55,972 bases of DNA from Modestobacter marinus (GCF_019799945.1 NZ_JABGCH010000028.1:1-55972), one strand, 5' to 3'. Numbered from the stretch's first letter, positions 36,572-45,233 are shown. Numbers and translations: made by a program. Notes: a model not told the origin generated them from the sequence alone.

Positions 36572-38146
36572 TCAGCCGGTGGAACCCTTTGGTGACCTTG
36601 GCGCGGATCTGGTGGCAGAGAGCTGCTTGAGCATGTAGGTCGCGGCGTCGTCCATCTTGACCCGCCACCGCTCCACCGCGACCTCGCCGTCTCCGGAGTC
36701 GATGGCCTCGAAGATGGCGCGATCGTCCCGCAGGATCGCATCGATCGGGTACGCGTAGTCCAACCCCATAACGGCGATGAACATCCGCAGGTGGTCGGCC
36801 AGGACCTCCACCATGGGCGCGATGCGGACCAGGCCCGAGGCCTCGGCGAGGGCGTTCTGGAAGGCGATGTCCGCCTCGCCGGTCCGGTGGACGTCGCCGG
36901 ACGCGGCGCACCGTTCCAGCGCGTCCAGCGCCTCCGCGACCGACTGCCGCTCCTGCGGGGACCACCGGACGGCGCCCCGGATCACCAGGGCTCCGAGCGC
37001 ACGCCGCGCGGCGTACGTCTCGACGACGTCGTTCGTCGTCAGGACGGGGACCACCGCCGCATGGCCCGTCGTGATGGTGAGCAGGCCGTCCCTCTCCAGC
37101 AGTCGCACCGCCGTCCGGACCTGGGCTCGCGTCGTCCGCAACCGACCCGCCAGGGACCGTTCGGTGACCCGGTCACCGCCGGCGATCCGGCCTTCCGCGA
37201 TGCCCTGCCGGATCGTCGCGACGATCTCGTCGGCGAGCGCTCGTTCCGGTCCCAGGTGGCGCACCGCCGTCCGGGTCGCGGGCCCGCGGTTCCGGTCCGC
37301 CCGGGTCGTCGGACGCACCCAGGTGAACGCGCGGCGAGGCGTTCGCGCCCACGCGCGCAGGTCGCTCTCCAGCTGCAGCGCCGAGGCGGGGGAGAGGAGC
37401 GGCCCCCAGTCCAGGAGGAGCGGGAAGAGGGACAGCCACTCGCCGACGTCCCGGCACACCTCTCGGACCGAGACCTCGGCCGGCAGGGGAGCCTCGTCGG
37501 ACGCGAGGGCCATCAGGGTGGCGTCCGGGTCGGCGGCGTTCAGCACCTCGTCCCAGAACGGCCGCGGGTCGGCAGCGGCAGTGGCCGGGAGCTCGGGGCG
37601 GACCAGGTCGGCCACCAGGACCGTGCGCAGTGACCGGTGCACCACCGGGTCGGCGCGTGCCGGTGGAGCCGGGTCCTCCCGCCGGGAGACGGGCGTGAGC
37701 TGACAGGCCAGGACGGCGTACTGCCGCGTCACCAGGACGCCGAGGACCGCCGGCCGGCGCCCGGTCGTCGCGGCGGTCAGCTCGTCGCCGAACGTGGTGC
37801 CGGACCGCATGGCCTCCCACGCGCGCGCCACGAAGGACTGACTCACCCCCAGGGCGTCAGCGATCGAGCGGGTCGACCACTTGGTGGTGGGCATCCACAG
37901 CGGCGCGGTGAGGGCGGCGTGCCGCAACTGCTCCGTCGTCCGGCGTTGCCGGGCGGGCCGGCTCAGTGCTGCCGTCCCGCCGGTGCGGTACTGCTGTGCC
38001 CACTTCGCGGCGGTCTGCCGGGTGACGCCGTGCTCCCGGGCGGCGTGCGCCGGCCCCAGCGACAGCACGTCCTGCACCAGTCGTGCGCGCCGTCGTACCG
38101 CCTCGTCGACGTCCCGCGACAGGTCATCGAGCTGCGGATCGCTCAC
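36572..38146 (-). CDS. Composite regulator: transposase-like double HTH fused to GntR/FCD
   Basis: 524 residues from GTG 38146 (GAGGAG upstream), twice the length of a usual FCD regulator. Residues ~20-70 form an IS630/HTH_29-like HTH (VQDVLSLGPAHAAREHGVTR, 'QTAAKWAQQYRTGGTAALSR'). Residues ~75-115 form the second, winged HTH (LRHAALTAPLWMPTTKWSTR, 'SIADALGVSQSFVARAWEAM'). Residues ~120-300 are a domain I do not recognise. About 305-365 is the GntR wHTH (IRQGIAEGRIAGGDRVTERS, 'LAGRLRTTRAQVRTAVRLLE'), and ~370-500 the helical FCD effector domain. It is divergent from the DgcA-like gene and directly upstream of the BCCT operon, so it probably controls both. Confidence 0.8.
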   Translation of the reverse strand: MSDPQLDDLSRDVDEAVRRRARLVQDVLSLGPAHAAREHGVTRQTAAKWAQQYRTGGTAALSRPARQRRTTEQLRHAALTAPLWMPTTKWSTRSIADALGVSQSFVARAWEAMRSGTTFGDELTAATTGRRPAVLGVLVTRQYAVLACQLTPVSRREDPAPPARADPVVHRSLRTVLVADLVRPELPATAAADPRPFWDEVLNAADPDATLMALASDEAPLPAEVSVREVCRDVGEWLSLFPLLLDWGPLLSPASALQLESDLRAWARTPRRAFTWVRPTTRADRNRGPATRTAVRHLGPERALADEIVATIRQGIAEGRIAGGDRVTERSLAGRLRTTRAQVRTAVRLLERDGLLTITTGHAAVVPVLTTNDVVETYAARRALGALVIRGAVRWSPQERQSVAEALDALERCAASGDVHRTGEADIAFQNALAEASGLVRIAPMVEVLADHLRMFIAVMGLDYAYPIDAILRDDRAIFEAIDSGDGEVAVERWRVKMDDAATYMLKQLSATRSAPRSPKGSTG

Positions 38147-38343
38147 CTGGCTCCTCGACCGTAGGTGCGCAGGATAACTCGCTGACTCAGGCCCGGTACG
38201 AGTCCGGACGCCGCACTACCGGACCGACGGCCCGCCGCTGCACGCTTCCTCCCGACGCGGGGGAGGCCCCCTCTGCCCCACGGCTCGCTGTGCTCGCCAC
38301 GGGACCCTGCAGAGGGGCCGTTCCAGCACGAGTGGAGGCACCC

Positions 38344-40377
38344 ATGCAATCCGTAGACCCGTTGCTGAGCCCCTTCACCCTCAAGAACGTCAGGTTGCGC
38401 AACCGGATCGTCAGCACGTCCCACGAACCCGCGTACAGCGAGGACGGGCTGCCGGGGGACCGTTACCGGGCTTACCACGTCGAGAAGGCGCGGGGTGGGG
38501 TCGGGCTCACGATGATCGGTGGCAGCGCCATCGTCAGCCCGGAGAGCGCACCGGCGTTCGGCAACCTGCAGTTGTTCAAGGACGAGGCGGTCCCGCTGCT
38601 GCGCCGCCTCGCGGACGAGGTCCACGAGCACGGCACCGCGGTCATGACCCAGCTGACCCACCTCGGCCACCGGACCAGCAACTACACCCACGACTGGCTG
38701 CCGGCGCTGTCGGTCAGCGCCCTCCGTGAGTCCTCGCACCGGGCGTTCACCCGGCCGGCGGACAGGTGGGACCTCGAGCGCATCGTTCGCGACTTCGCCG
38801 ACGCGGCCGTGCGGTGCAAGGACGGGGGACTGGACGGCGTCGAGCTCATGGCGTACGGGCACCTGCTGGACGCGTTCTGGACCCCGGCCCGGAACCGCCG
38901 CGTGGACGAGTACGGCGGGTCGTTCGAGAACCGCATGCGCTTCCCGCTCCAGGTCGTCCGGGCCATCCGCGCCGCCGTCGGAGAGGAGTTCGTCGTCGGC
39001 GTGCGCATGACCTTCGACGAGGGCCGCAGCAACGGTCTCCAGACCGACGAGGCGCTTCGGATCGCGCACGCACTGACCGGCGCGGGCATCGACTTCTTCA
39101 GCGTGATCAAGGGGTTCATCGACACCGACGCGGAGCTGGCGCAGATGATCCCGCCGATGGGCACGCCGGCGGCGCCGCACCTGGCGTTCACGGGCTGGGT
39201 GAAGGAGAACGTCGACGTCCCGGTCATGCACGCCGCCAAGATCGGGGACGTGGCGACGGCGCGGTACGCCGTCGCCGAGGGCCTGGTGGACCTGGTGGGG
39301 ATGACCCGGGCGCTGATCGCGGACCCTCATCTCCCGAACAAGGTCGCCGCCCGGCAGACCGACCGGATCCGCCCCTGTGTCGGCGCCAACATGTGCATCG
39401 ACGGCATCTACAGCTCCGGGTCGGCCATGTGCGCCCACAACCCGTCCACCGGCCGGGAACTCCACCTCCCGCACACGGTCCGCAGGGCCGCCGAGCAGAA
39501 GAGGGTGGCCGTCGCCGGCGGTGGACCTGCGGGGCTGGAAGCCGCTCGAACCCTCGCCGAACGAGGACACGCGGTGGTCCTCTTCGAGGCGAACCCGAGC
39601 CTGGGGGGCCAGATCGCCCTGGCCGCGAAGTCCCCGCGGCGCCGTGACCTGATCGGGATCGTCGACTGGCGGATCGCGGAGTGCAAGCGGCTCGGTGTCC
39701 ACCTCGAGCTCAACCACTTCGTGGAACCGGACGAGCTCGCCGACGGCGACTTCGACGTTCTCGTGGTCGCGACCGGTGGCCTGCCCGACGTCGAGGTCGC
39801 CGAGGGCAGCTCCCTCGCGATCGACACGTGGGACGTCATGTCGGGAGCGGTCCGGCCCACCGGCGACGTGCTCGTCTACGACGACCACGGAGGGCACCAG
39901 GCGCTCGACGCCATCGAGGTCGTCGCGCCGGCCGCGGCCTCGGTCGAGCTGGTCACGCCGGAGCGGACCATCTCGCCCGACGTCGGCTCGCTGACGATGG
40001 CCGGCTACCTGCAGATGCTCGCGGAGCACGACGTGACGATGACGCCCGCTCATCGCCTGGTCCGGGTCGAACGGTCCGACGGACGGCTCAAGGCGACGTT
40101 CACCGTGGACGGTGCCCGGCGGTCGATCGAGCGGTACGCCGACACGATCGTGATCGAGCACGGCACGACGCCCGTGACCGACCTCTACGACGCACTCGTG
40201 GACGCGTCGATCAACGGCGGCGAGATCGACACCCAGGAGCTGCTGGCGCTGTCGCCCCAGTCGCCGACCCATCACGAGGACGGCCGGTTCCGCCTCTACC
40301 GCGTGGGCGACGCGGTGAGCAGTCGCAACATCCACGCGGCCGTGCTCGACTCCTTCCGCCTGTGCAGCGCGATCTGA
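38344..40377 (+). CDS. FMN/[4Fe-4S]/FAD oxidoreductase, dimethylglycine-demethylase-like (DgcA-like)
   Basis: 677 residues from ATG 38344 with GGAGG five bases upstream. The N-terminal TIM barrel of the old-yellow-enzyme type has 'RLRNRIVSTSHEPAYSEDGL', 'QLTHLGHRTSNYTHDWLPAL' and 'RNRRVDEYGGSFENRMRFPL'. The Fe-S Cys cluster is in 'RPCVGANMCIDGIYSSGSAM' then C. The C-terminal FAD/NAD domain starts 'KRVAVAGGGPAGLEAARTLA', with 'SLGGQIALAAKSPRRRDLIG' next. From memory of Pseudomonas DgcA, the start 'NRVLSTAH', the Cys region and the end 'LFRIGDCVAQRNTHAAIYDA' match closely (LYRVGDAVSSRNIHAAVLDS here). It would demethylate the tertiary amine left by the Rieske enzyme, such as dimethylglycine or N-methylproline. 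Confidence 0.85.
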   Translation: MQSVDPLLSPFTLKNVRLRNRIVSTSHEPAYSEDGLPGDRYRAYHVEKARGGVGLTMIGGSAIVSPESAPAFGNLQLFKDEAVPLLRRLADEVHEHGTAVMTQLTHLGHRTSNYTHDWLPALSVSALRESSHRAFTRPADRWDLERIVRDFADAAVRCKDGGLDGVELMAYGHLLDAFWTPARNRRVDEYGGSFENRMRFPLQVVRAIRAAVGEEFVVGVRMTFDEGRSNGLQTDEALRIAHALTGAGIDFFSVIKGFIDTDAELAQMIPPMGTPAAPHLAFTGWVKENVDVPVMHAAKIGDVATARYAVAEGLVDLVGMTRALIADPHLPNKVAARQTDRIRPCVGANMCIDGIYSSGSAMCAHNPSTGRELHLPHTVRRAAEQKRVAVAGGGPAGLEAARTLAERGHAVVLFEANPSLGGQIALAAKSPRRRDLIGIVDWRIAECKRLGVHLELNHFVEPDELADGDFDVLVVATGGLPDVEVAEGSSLAIDTWDVMSGAVRPTGDVLVYDDHGGHQALDAIEVVAPAAASVELVTPERTISPDVGSLTMAGYLQMLAEHDVTMTPAHRLVRVERSDGRLKATFTVDGARRSIERYADTIVIEHGTTPVTDLYDALVDASINGGEIDTQELLALSPQSPTHHEDGRFRLYRVGDAVSSRNIHAAVLDSFRLCSAI

Positions 40378-40523
40378 CCCCTCCCCGTCACCCCACCCGG
40401 GGCCGCAGGGAGGGCGGACGACGGCGGAGCCGCAGCGCCTTGCCTGGTGACCGCTGGGATGGTCGGCCGTCGCCGCGGTGCCCGACTCGGCCTGGGCGGT
40501 CGCGGGCTGTCTGTGCGGTTCGC

Positions 40524-41357
40524 TCAGTAGGCGGACCAGCCGCCGTCGACGACGAGGGTCTGGCCGGTCAGGTACGTCGAGGCCGCGGTCGTGAGGAACA
40601 GCAGCGCCCCGTCGAGCTCGTTGATCTCGGCTGGGCGGCCGAGGGCGGTGTGGTCGCGGATCCACGCCACCTGGTCCTGGTCCGCCAGCAGTCCGGTCAT
40701 CTCGGTCGGGAAGTAACCGGGGGCGAGCGCGTTCACCCGGATCCCGCGTCGGCCCCACTGGGCCGCCAGCTCACGCGTCAGCCCGACGATCCCGGCCTTG
40801 CTCGCCACGTAGCCCGCCAGGGGATAGCGGTCCTCGCTGCGGAAGGCGTTGATCGAGGCGATGTTGACGATGCTGCCGCCCGCTGGGTCTGTCATGTGCC
40901 GGACCGCCAACTGGCTCAGTCGGTAGGCGGCGAGGAGGTTGGTCTCCAGCAGTCGCCGAACCCCGTCCAGCGGCTCGACCAGCCCGTCCCCCTCCTCGAC
41001 GGTTCCGGCGTTGTTCACCAGCACGTCGATCGTCCCGGTGAGGGACGCGGCCAGCTCGACCAGCCGGATGCGCGTGCCGTCGTCGGTCAGGTCGCCGACC
41101 AGCCATCGCACGTCGCCCTTGCCGGGTCGGCTCACCACGACGTGCTCGGCGATGGCCTCCAGCCGCTGCTCGCGCCGGGCCGCGAGGACCACGTGTGCGC
41201 CGGCCGCGTGCAGGACCGCGGCGAACCGGGCGCCCAGGCCGGAACTCGCACCGGTGACCACCGCGACCCGTCCGTCGAGGCGGAAGTCCGGGAACGGCAG
41301 CGCACGAACGCCGGCCGGGCCGGTTCGGGGCTCGCTGGACACGGCCGAAGCGTGCAC
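40524..41357 (-). CDS. Short-chain dehydrogenase/reductase
   Basis: 277 residues from GTG 41357, chosen because GGAGGT lies seven bases upstream (GTG 41408 is also in frame). It is a classical SDR: the cofactor motif 'VAVVTGASSGLGARFAAVLH', 'DVLVNNAGTVEEGDGLVEPL', the catalytic Ser in 'GGSIVNIASINAFRSEDRYP', YxxxK in 'AGYVASKAGIVGLTRELAAQ' and the 'GIRVNALAPGYFPTEMTGLL' signature. The Ala-Arg-Arg following beta2 ('VVLAARREQRLEAI') favours NADP(H). It converges on the DgcA-like gene. It may reduce or oxidise an intermediate of the same pathway, though it closely resembles 3-oxoacyl-ACP-reductase-like SDRs of unknown substrate. Confidence 0.85.
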   Translation of the reverse strand: MHASAVSSEPRTGPAGVRALPFPDFRLDGRVAVVTGASSGLGARFAAVLHAAGAHVVLAARREQRLEAIAEHVVVSRPGKGDVRWLVGDLTDDGTRIRLVELAASLTGTIDVLVNNAGTVEEGDGLVEPLDGVRRLLETNLLAAYRLSQLAVRHMTDPAGGSIVNIASINAFRSEDRYPLAGYVASKAGIVGLTRELAAQWGRRGIRVNALAPGYFPTEMTGLLADQDQVAWIRDHTALGRPAEINELDGALLFLTTAASTYLTGQTLVVDGGWSAY

Positions 41358-41570
41358 CGTCCGACCTCCGGTCGCCAGCAGGACGGGCGTCTCGGACCAC
41401 TCGGACACCCGATCACCCGGGGCCGTGGATTGAAGTCGCCCGGGGGCCACCGTCCTGCCGTCCCCGGCGGTTGCCGGCTCCCGGCAACGCCGGGGTGCCG
41501 CACCTCGCCGGTGACGCCCCTCGTGCAGCGGTCCGGTCCCCGGCAGGCTGGGCTCTGTAGGAGGTGGACC

Positions 41571-41942
41571 ATGCTCAGCCACGACGAACAGCGGGCCTGG
41601 GACGAGATCCGGTGTCACTTCGCGGAGGACGCCGAGGAGCCCGCTCCTCCGGTCCTCGACCGGACGGTCCGGCCGCCACGCGACTCCAGGCCGGTGGGCC
41701 TCTCCGCTGCGGTCGTCGCCGGCGGCTGCCTCGCCGCTCTCCTGATAATCCTCGGCGCCCCGGTCGTCGGCTTGGCCATCGCCGTCGCCGTCCTCCCGCG
41801 GTGGCTGCTGTGGCGCTACTGGTCCTCGCTGGAGGGTGTCGTCGGGCCGTCCGCGCCGACGGCGATCCGGGACGTCCCGCTCGACGGTGAAGGGCACTCG
41901 TCGCCGGGGGAGCACCGCCGGGACACCCCGCGGACGGCGTGA
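41571..41942 (+). CDS. DUF3040 membrane protein
   Basis: 123 residues; ATG 41571 with TAGGAGG directly upstream. It begins MLSHDEQRAWDEIRCHFAED, the 'LSxxEQRxLxEIE..L..D' N-terminal box of DUF3040. Two membrane helices follow ('VGLSAAVVAGGCLAALLIIL' and 'GLAIAVAVLPRWLLWRYW'), and a hydrophilic tail. The family is common in actinobacteria and has no known function. Confidence 0.75.
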   Translation: MLSHDEQRAWDEIRCHFAEDAEEPAPPVLDRTVRPPRDSRPVGLSAAVVAGGCLAALLIILGAPVVGLAIAVAVLPRWLLWRYWSSLEGVVGPSAPTAIRDVPLDGEGHSSPGEHRRDTPRTA

Positions 41943-42077
41943 CGTCCGGGCCAGGTGGCCACCGCACCTCCTGCGCGCAGACTGCGCCCAGAACCGTTGG
42001 ACGTCGTCCCGGATCCGCGCAGGCGGCCTGGTGAGGCATGCTGTCGTTGCCCATCGTCGGCAACGACGGGAGGGGAC

Positions 42078-43304
42078 ATGACCCGCAGGACCGACGGCGA
42101 GCCCACCGGCCGGTCGGCGGCATCGGCCTCCGACGACTGGCTGGCCCCGGTCGGCGTCTCGGCGGCAGCCGCCGTGAAGGCGCCCGCGGAACTGCTCGGC
42201 GAGTACCTGCCGCTGCTGGCCGACGCCGCGATCAACGGGCGCCGTCCCGACTCGTTCGAGCTGGACGCCGTCCGCGAACTCGGGCGTCGCGCCGCAGCGC
42301 AGGGCGTCGGGGCGCGCCGCGCCGTCGACCTCTACCTGTCCGCGGCGTGGCGGCTGTGGCGGCAGCTGCCCGTCGTCGTGCGCTCCTCCGATCCGGAGAA
42401 GGTGCGCCGGTCCGCGGAGGCGGTGCTGCGGGTGCTGGACGACGCCATCGGCGTGCTGGTCGACGGCCACCAGTCCGAGCGGCGGGAGATGATCCGCCGG
42501 GAGGAGTCCCTGCGGGCGGAGTTCGTCGACGACCTGCTGCGCGGGGACGCCGACGTCTCCCGGCTGGTGGAGCGCGCCGAGCCGTTCGGCATCGACCTGG
42601 GCAAGCCCCACCACGTCGCCCTGGTCGCACCGCGCGACGCGGACGGCGCGGTCGACCGCGCGGCCATCGCGCTGGAGCGTGCGGTGGTCGACAGGTTCGG
42701 CGACCGCGAGGTGCTGGTGGCCACCAAGGACGGTCGCGTGGTCGTCGTCGTCCCGGGCGGCGGCGCCCCGGCGTTCACCCTGCTGAGTGGCGGCGACGTG
42801 GGGGCGGCGCTGCAGCAGGAACTGCACCGGCGGGAGATCGCCGGCCGCTGGCGCGTGGCGGCCGGGCGTGCCTTCCCCGGCGCCTACGGGGTCGCCCGCT
42901 CCTACGAGGAGGCTCTCGAGGCCCTGACCTTCGCCGACCGGCTCGGCTTCGACACCGACGTCGTCCATGCCCGGGACCTGCTCGTCTACCGGGTGCTGGG
43001 CCGCGATCAAACGGCCATCGTCGACCTGGTGCGCGACGTGCTCACGCCGCTGGAGCAGGTGCGCGGCGGCGCGGAGGTGCTGCTGGAGACCCTGCGCGAG
43101 TACTTCGACGCCGGCGAGGTCGCGACCGAGGCCGCCCGCCGGCTGCACGTCTCGGTCCGCACGGTCACCTATCGCCTGGCCCGGGTCGCCCAGCTCACCG
43201 GGTACAGCGTCGCCCAGCCCGACCAGCGGTTCGCGCTGCAGACGGCTGTGCTCGGCGCGCGGCTGCTGGAGTGGCCCGCGACGCCGCTGCCTGCGGAACC
43301 GTGA
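42078..43304 (+). CDS. PucR/CdaR-family transcriptional regulator
   Basis: 408 residues from ATG 42078 (GGGAGGGGAC before it). The N-terminal helical part is 'ELLGEYLPLLADAAINGRRP' and 'GVGARRAVDLYLSAAWRLWR', a RsbRD-like sensor. The middle is a GGDEF-like domain ('GRWRVAAGRAFPGAYGVARS' then YEEALEALTFADRLG). The C-terminal PucR HTH_30 is 'LLETLREYFDAGEVATEAAR' then RLHVSVRTVTYRLARVAQLTG. Members control purine, sugar-acid or amino-acid use. Target genes are not evident; the nearest are the SDR and DUF3040 genes. Confidence 0.88.
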   Translation: MTRRTDGEPTGRSAASASDDWLAPVGVSAAAAVKAPAELLGEYLPLLADAAINGRRPDSFELDAVRELGRRAAAQGVGARRAVDLYLSAAWRLWRQLPVVVRSSDPEKVRRSAEAVLRVLDDAIGVLVDGHQSERREMIRREESLRAEFVDDLLRGDADVSRLVERAEPFGIDLGKPHHVALVAPRDADGAVDRAAIALERAVVDRFGDREVLVATKDGRVVVVVPGGGAPAFTLLSGGDVGAALQQELHRREIAGRWRVAAGRAFPGAYGVARSYEEALEALTFADRLGFDTDVVHARDLLVYRVLGRDQTAIVDLVRDVLTPLEQVRGGAEVLLETLREYFDAGEVATEAARRLHVSVRTVTYRLARVAQLTGYSVAQPDQRFALQTAVLGARLLEWPATPLPAEP

Positions 43305-43644
43305 CCTGCCCGGGCGCCCCCCAGACCGGCTGACGGGACCGGGTGCGCTCCACGGGCTGGTCAGCCGGGGGGGCCAGGCCGGCCACCCGGGAGTCGCGGC
43401 TGCCGCCGATGCGGTCGGCGCTCGCAGCGCTCCGGCAGAGCTGCGCGCGCACCCGGGCCTCGGTGGTGCTGGCCAGTCCGCGCCGCACCCCGGCGCGCAG
43501 CAGTTCGGCGCGGCAGCGGGTCACGGCGCGGATGACGGCTCCGGCCGACAGGACCGGATGGAACTCCCGCACGAGGGAGTCGGTGCGGGCGAGGAGCGCC
43601 TTGCGCTCCGCGACGACGATCGCGGCGTGGCCCATGGCGGTCAT
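43195..43644 (-). CDS. Small conserved actinobacterial protein with run-on C-terminus
   Basis: 149 residues, starting at ATG 43644, which overlaps the stop of the upstream gene as ATGA. The first ~70 residues, with 'AAIVVAERKALLARTDSLVR', 'EFHPVLSAGAVIRAVTRCRA' and 'ELLRAGVRRGLASTTEARVR', are helical, and I recognise the pattern from short Geodermatophilaceae proteins of unknown function. The remaining ~80 residues are Ala/Arg/Pro-rich and run 110 bases into the 3' end of the PucR gene on the other strand. A frameshift or lost stop near residue 75 is likely. Confidence 0.5.
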   Translation of the reverse strand: MTAMGHAAIVVAERKALLARTDSLVREFHPVLSAGAVIRAVTRCRAELLRAGVRRGLASTTEARVRAQLCRSAASADRIGGSRDSRVAGLAPPADQPVERTRSRQPVWGAPGQVTVPQAAASRATPAAARRAQPSAARTAGRAGRRCTR

Positions 43645-43841
43645 CCCCGGCCCATCGGGCGGGTCGTGGGCCGCGGTCGGCGGTCGTCCCGCTCGCCGTC
43701 CGCGGCCAGGCCGGCGAGGTGCCGCCGGTGCTCAGGCTCATCCGCGGGTATCAGCGTGCCGCGGACCGCCTCCCGTTCCCTGGGCGCTGCCAGCTGTGCT
43801 CGGGAGATCGCAGCTCGGCCGAGGTGGACCAACGAGCTCAT
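43641..43841 (-). CDS. Small hypothetical protein
   Basis: 66 residues from ATG 43841, with GGAGAGGG eight bases upstream. It reads MSSLVHLGRAAISRAQLAAP, then a basic/acidic tail with no membrane segment. The ATGA overlap with the next gene is good evidence that both are translated as a two-gene operon. I do not recognise a domain. Confidence 0.45.
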   Translation of the reverse strand: MSSLVHLGRAAISRAQLAAPREREAVRGTLIPADEPEHRRHLAGLAADGERDDRRPRPTTRPMGRG

Positions 43842-44147
43842 GTGCGCTTCCCTCTCCGCCGGCGTCCGACCGCATTCCTGTTCGGAGTGTCGCGCGGAGG
43901 CGGACGCCGGCTCAACGCCGTCCACCGGACGAGTCGCCCGACGGCGACCTGCCGGACGCCGGCAACCTGCAGCAGGCCAGCGGTCAGACGCTGCTCTTAC
44001 CGAGAAGACCTCCAGCAACCGGGTGAGGCCAGCATCTTGCCGGACGCAGGAAGCCAGGGTGCGGCTGAGTCGACCGGACAGCGCCATTGGCCGAATGGCC
44101 CGCCGGGAGCACCCTCGAGGTGTACACAAACGAATGGAGAAATCGGC

Positions 44148-44336
44148 ATGCACCCATCCGGCGCTCTTGGGTTAGAGTTCTCCCCGGTCGCGGTCGTGGA
44201 ACTCCCGATCGCCCTGGGCGACGTCCGCTCACCCCGGTCGACCACCCGCGCCGGGCAGGGGCGTCGGCTGATCGACATCGTCGAGGAGTGGGGCCTGCAG
44301 TCCTTCCCCGCCAGCGATCCGCCGGCGAACTGGTGA
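44148..44336 (+). CDS. Small SFPASDPPANW-tail protein
   Basis: 62 residues from ATG 44148, with GGAG eight bases upstream. The end reads IDIVEEWGLQSFPASDPPAN then W. A terminal 'ESFPASDPPxxW' box recurs in many short actinobacterial proteins, where its role is unknown. The upstream DNA (44120-44147) is unusually AT-rich for this window, as expected for a promoter region. Confidence 0.55.
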   Translation: MHPSGALGLEFSPVAVVELPIALGDVRSPRSTTRAGQGRRLIDIVEEWGLQSFPASDPPANW

Positions 44337-44473
44337 ACCACGTCCGGACGACGATCGGGGCGACGGGCGGGAGGCGACGTGACCTATCGCTGAGCTCGGG
44401 CGGTGCGGTGTTCGTCGTCCCGGCCGGCCAGCTGCCCGGGTCGGCTCCCGCGGTGGCCATCGCGAGGCCCTGA
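44333..44473 (+). CDS. Possible 46-residue peptide coupled to the previous gene
   Basis: GTG 44333 overlaps the stop of the preceding gene (GTGA). The product, VNHVRTTIGATGGRRRDLSL then SSGGAVFVVPAGQ and a short tail, has no known domain. The overlap is the main support; there is no separate ribosome site. Confidence 0.3.
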   Translation: MNHVRTTIGATGGRRRDLSLSSGGAVFVVPAGQLPGSAPAVAIARP

Positions 44474-44540
44474 CCCCGCCGCGCCGCGCCGAGACAACGC
44501 CCCGGCCATCGCCCGCCACCTGTTCGAGGAGGGACCCACC

Positions 44541-44738
44541 ATGCCTGCCCCAGCGTCAACCGCCCCCCGTACCGGCCAGCACGACCGGCGGCCCGAGGCC
44601 ACCCCCGAGTCCGGGACCGCCCCGGGGTGCGACGTGTGCCCGCACCGGGTCGCCGACCACGACGCGATCTCGCTGCGGTTCTGCCGAGCCACCCGGGACT
44701 CGGTCACCGCTCAGGGCTGCGTCTGCCAGCCCGCATGA
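44541..44738 (+). CDS. RGCVC-type Cys-rich small protein
   Basis: 65 residues; ATG 44541 with AGGAGGG upstream. After a polar N-terminus come 'GCDVCPHRVADHDAISLRFC' and 'RATRDSVTAQGCVCQPA'. The CxxCxH...C...(R/Q)GCVC arrangement is that of the actinobacterial RGCVC family, presumably a small zinc-binding protein of unknown function. The family Arg before GCVC is Gln here. Confidence 0.65.
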   Translation: MPAPASTAPRTGQHDRRPEATPESGTAPGCDVCPHRVADHDAISLRFCRATRDSVTAQGCVCQPA

Positions 44739-44795
44739 GAACCCGAGGGGGAGCGGTCAGCCGCGATCGACTGGCCCGCCGACCACGACGGCGCG

Positions 44796-45143
44796 TCAGA
44801 GGCCGGTGACGTCGGCTCCGCCCGAGCCGCTCTCGTCCTCGGGCCGCGCTCCCTTGCCCGGCTGGTCCGTGCGCTCGAGGCGCTGGCGGATCGCCGCGAC
44901 GTTGAGCGCGAGGTCCTCGAGCGCCTCGACGGCGCGCGTCGCGAGCGCGAACGTGAGGTTCTCGCGCTGCTGCTGGGGGGTGGGCTCGCGGGTGCCCTGC
45001 GTGATCCCGGCGCGCTCGCGGGAGGGACGGGTCGCCGCCGCCCACGGTTCGTCGTCGTCGTCCCGTGACTCGCCGAACAGCTCACGCAGCATCCGCTGCG
45101 CGAACTCGAGGAACTCGCCCGGGTCGGGCCGGTTGGTCGCCAT
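44796..45143 (-). CDS. Hypothetical acidic helical protein
   Basis: 115 residues from ATG 45143 (GGAG four bases upstream). The start reads PGEFLEFAQRMLRELFGESR followed by an acidic DDDDEPW; the second half, 'NLTFALATRAVEALEDLALN' then VAAIRQRLERT, is a predicted amphipathic helix pair. No signal or membrane segment. I do not recognise a family. It is downstream of, and on the same strand as, the PLP decarboxylase, 90 bases after it. Confidence 0.55.
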   Translation of the reverse strand: MATNRPDPGEFLEFAQRMLRELFGESRDDDDEPWAAATRPSRERAGITQGTREPTPQQQRENLTFALATRAVEALEDLALNVAAIRQRLERTDQPGKGARPEDESGSGGADVTGL

Positions 45144-45233
45144 CGCTCCGCCTCAGCTCGTGTCGGCAGGTCGTGCGGACCGGATGGGGCCGTCCGCGAC
45201 GCCCGCGACCAACGTACGACCGACCAGCCGTCC

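Noticed and set aside
34430-36595. Plus-strand frame of about 720 codons rich in Asp, Gln and Glu opposite the BCCT gene
   Set aside because: It mirrors the membrane-helix codons of the BCCT transporter and has no start signal.
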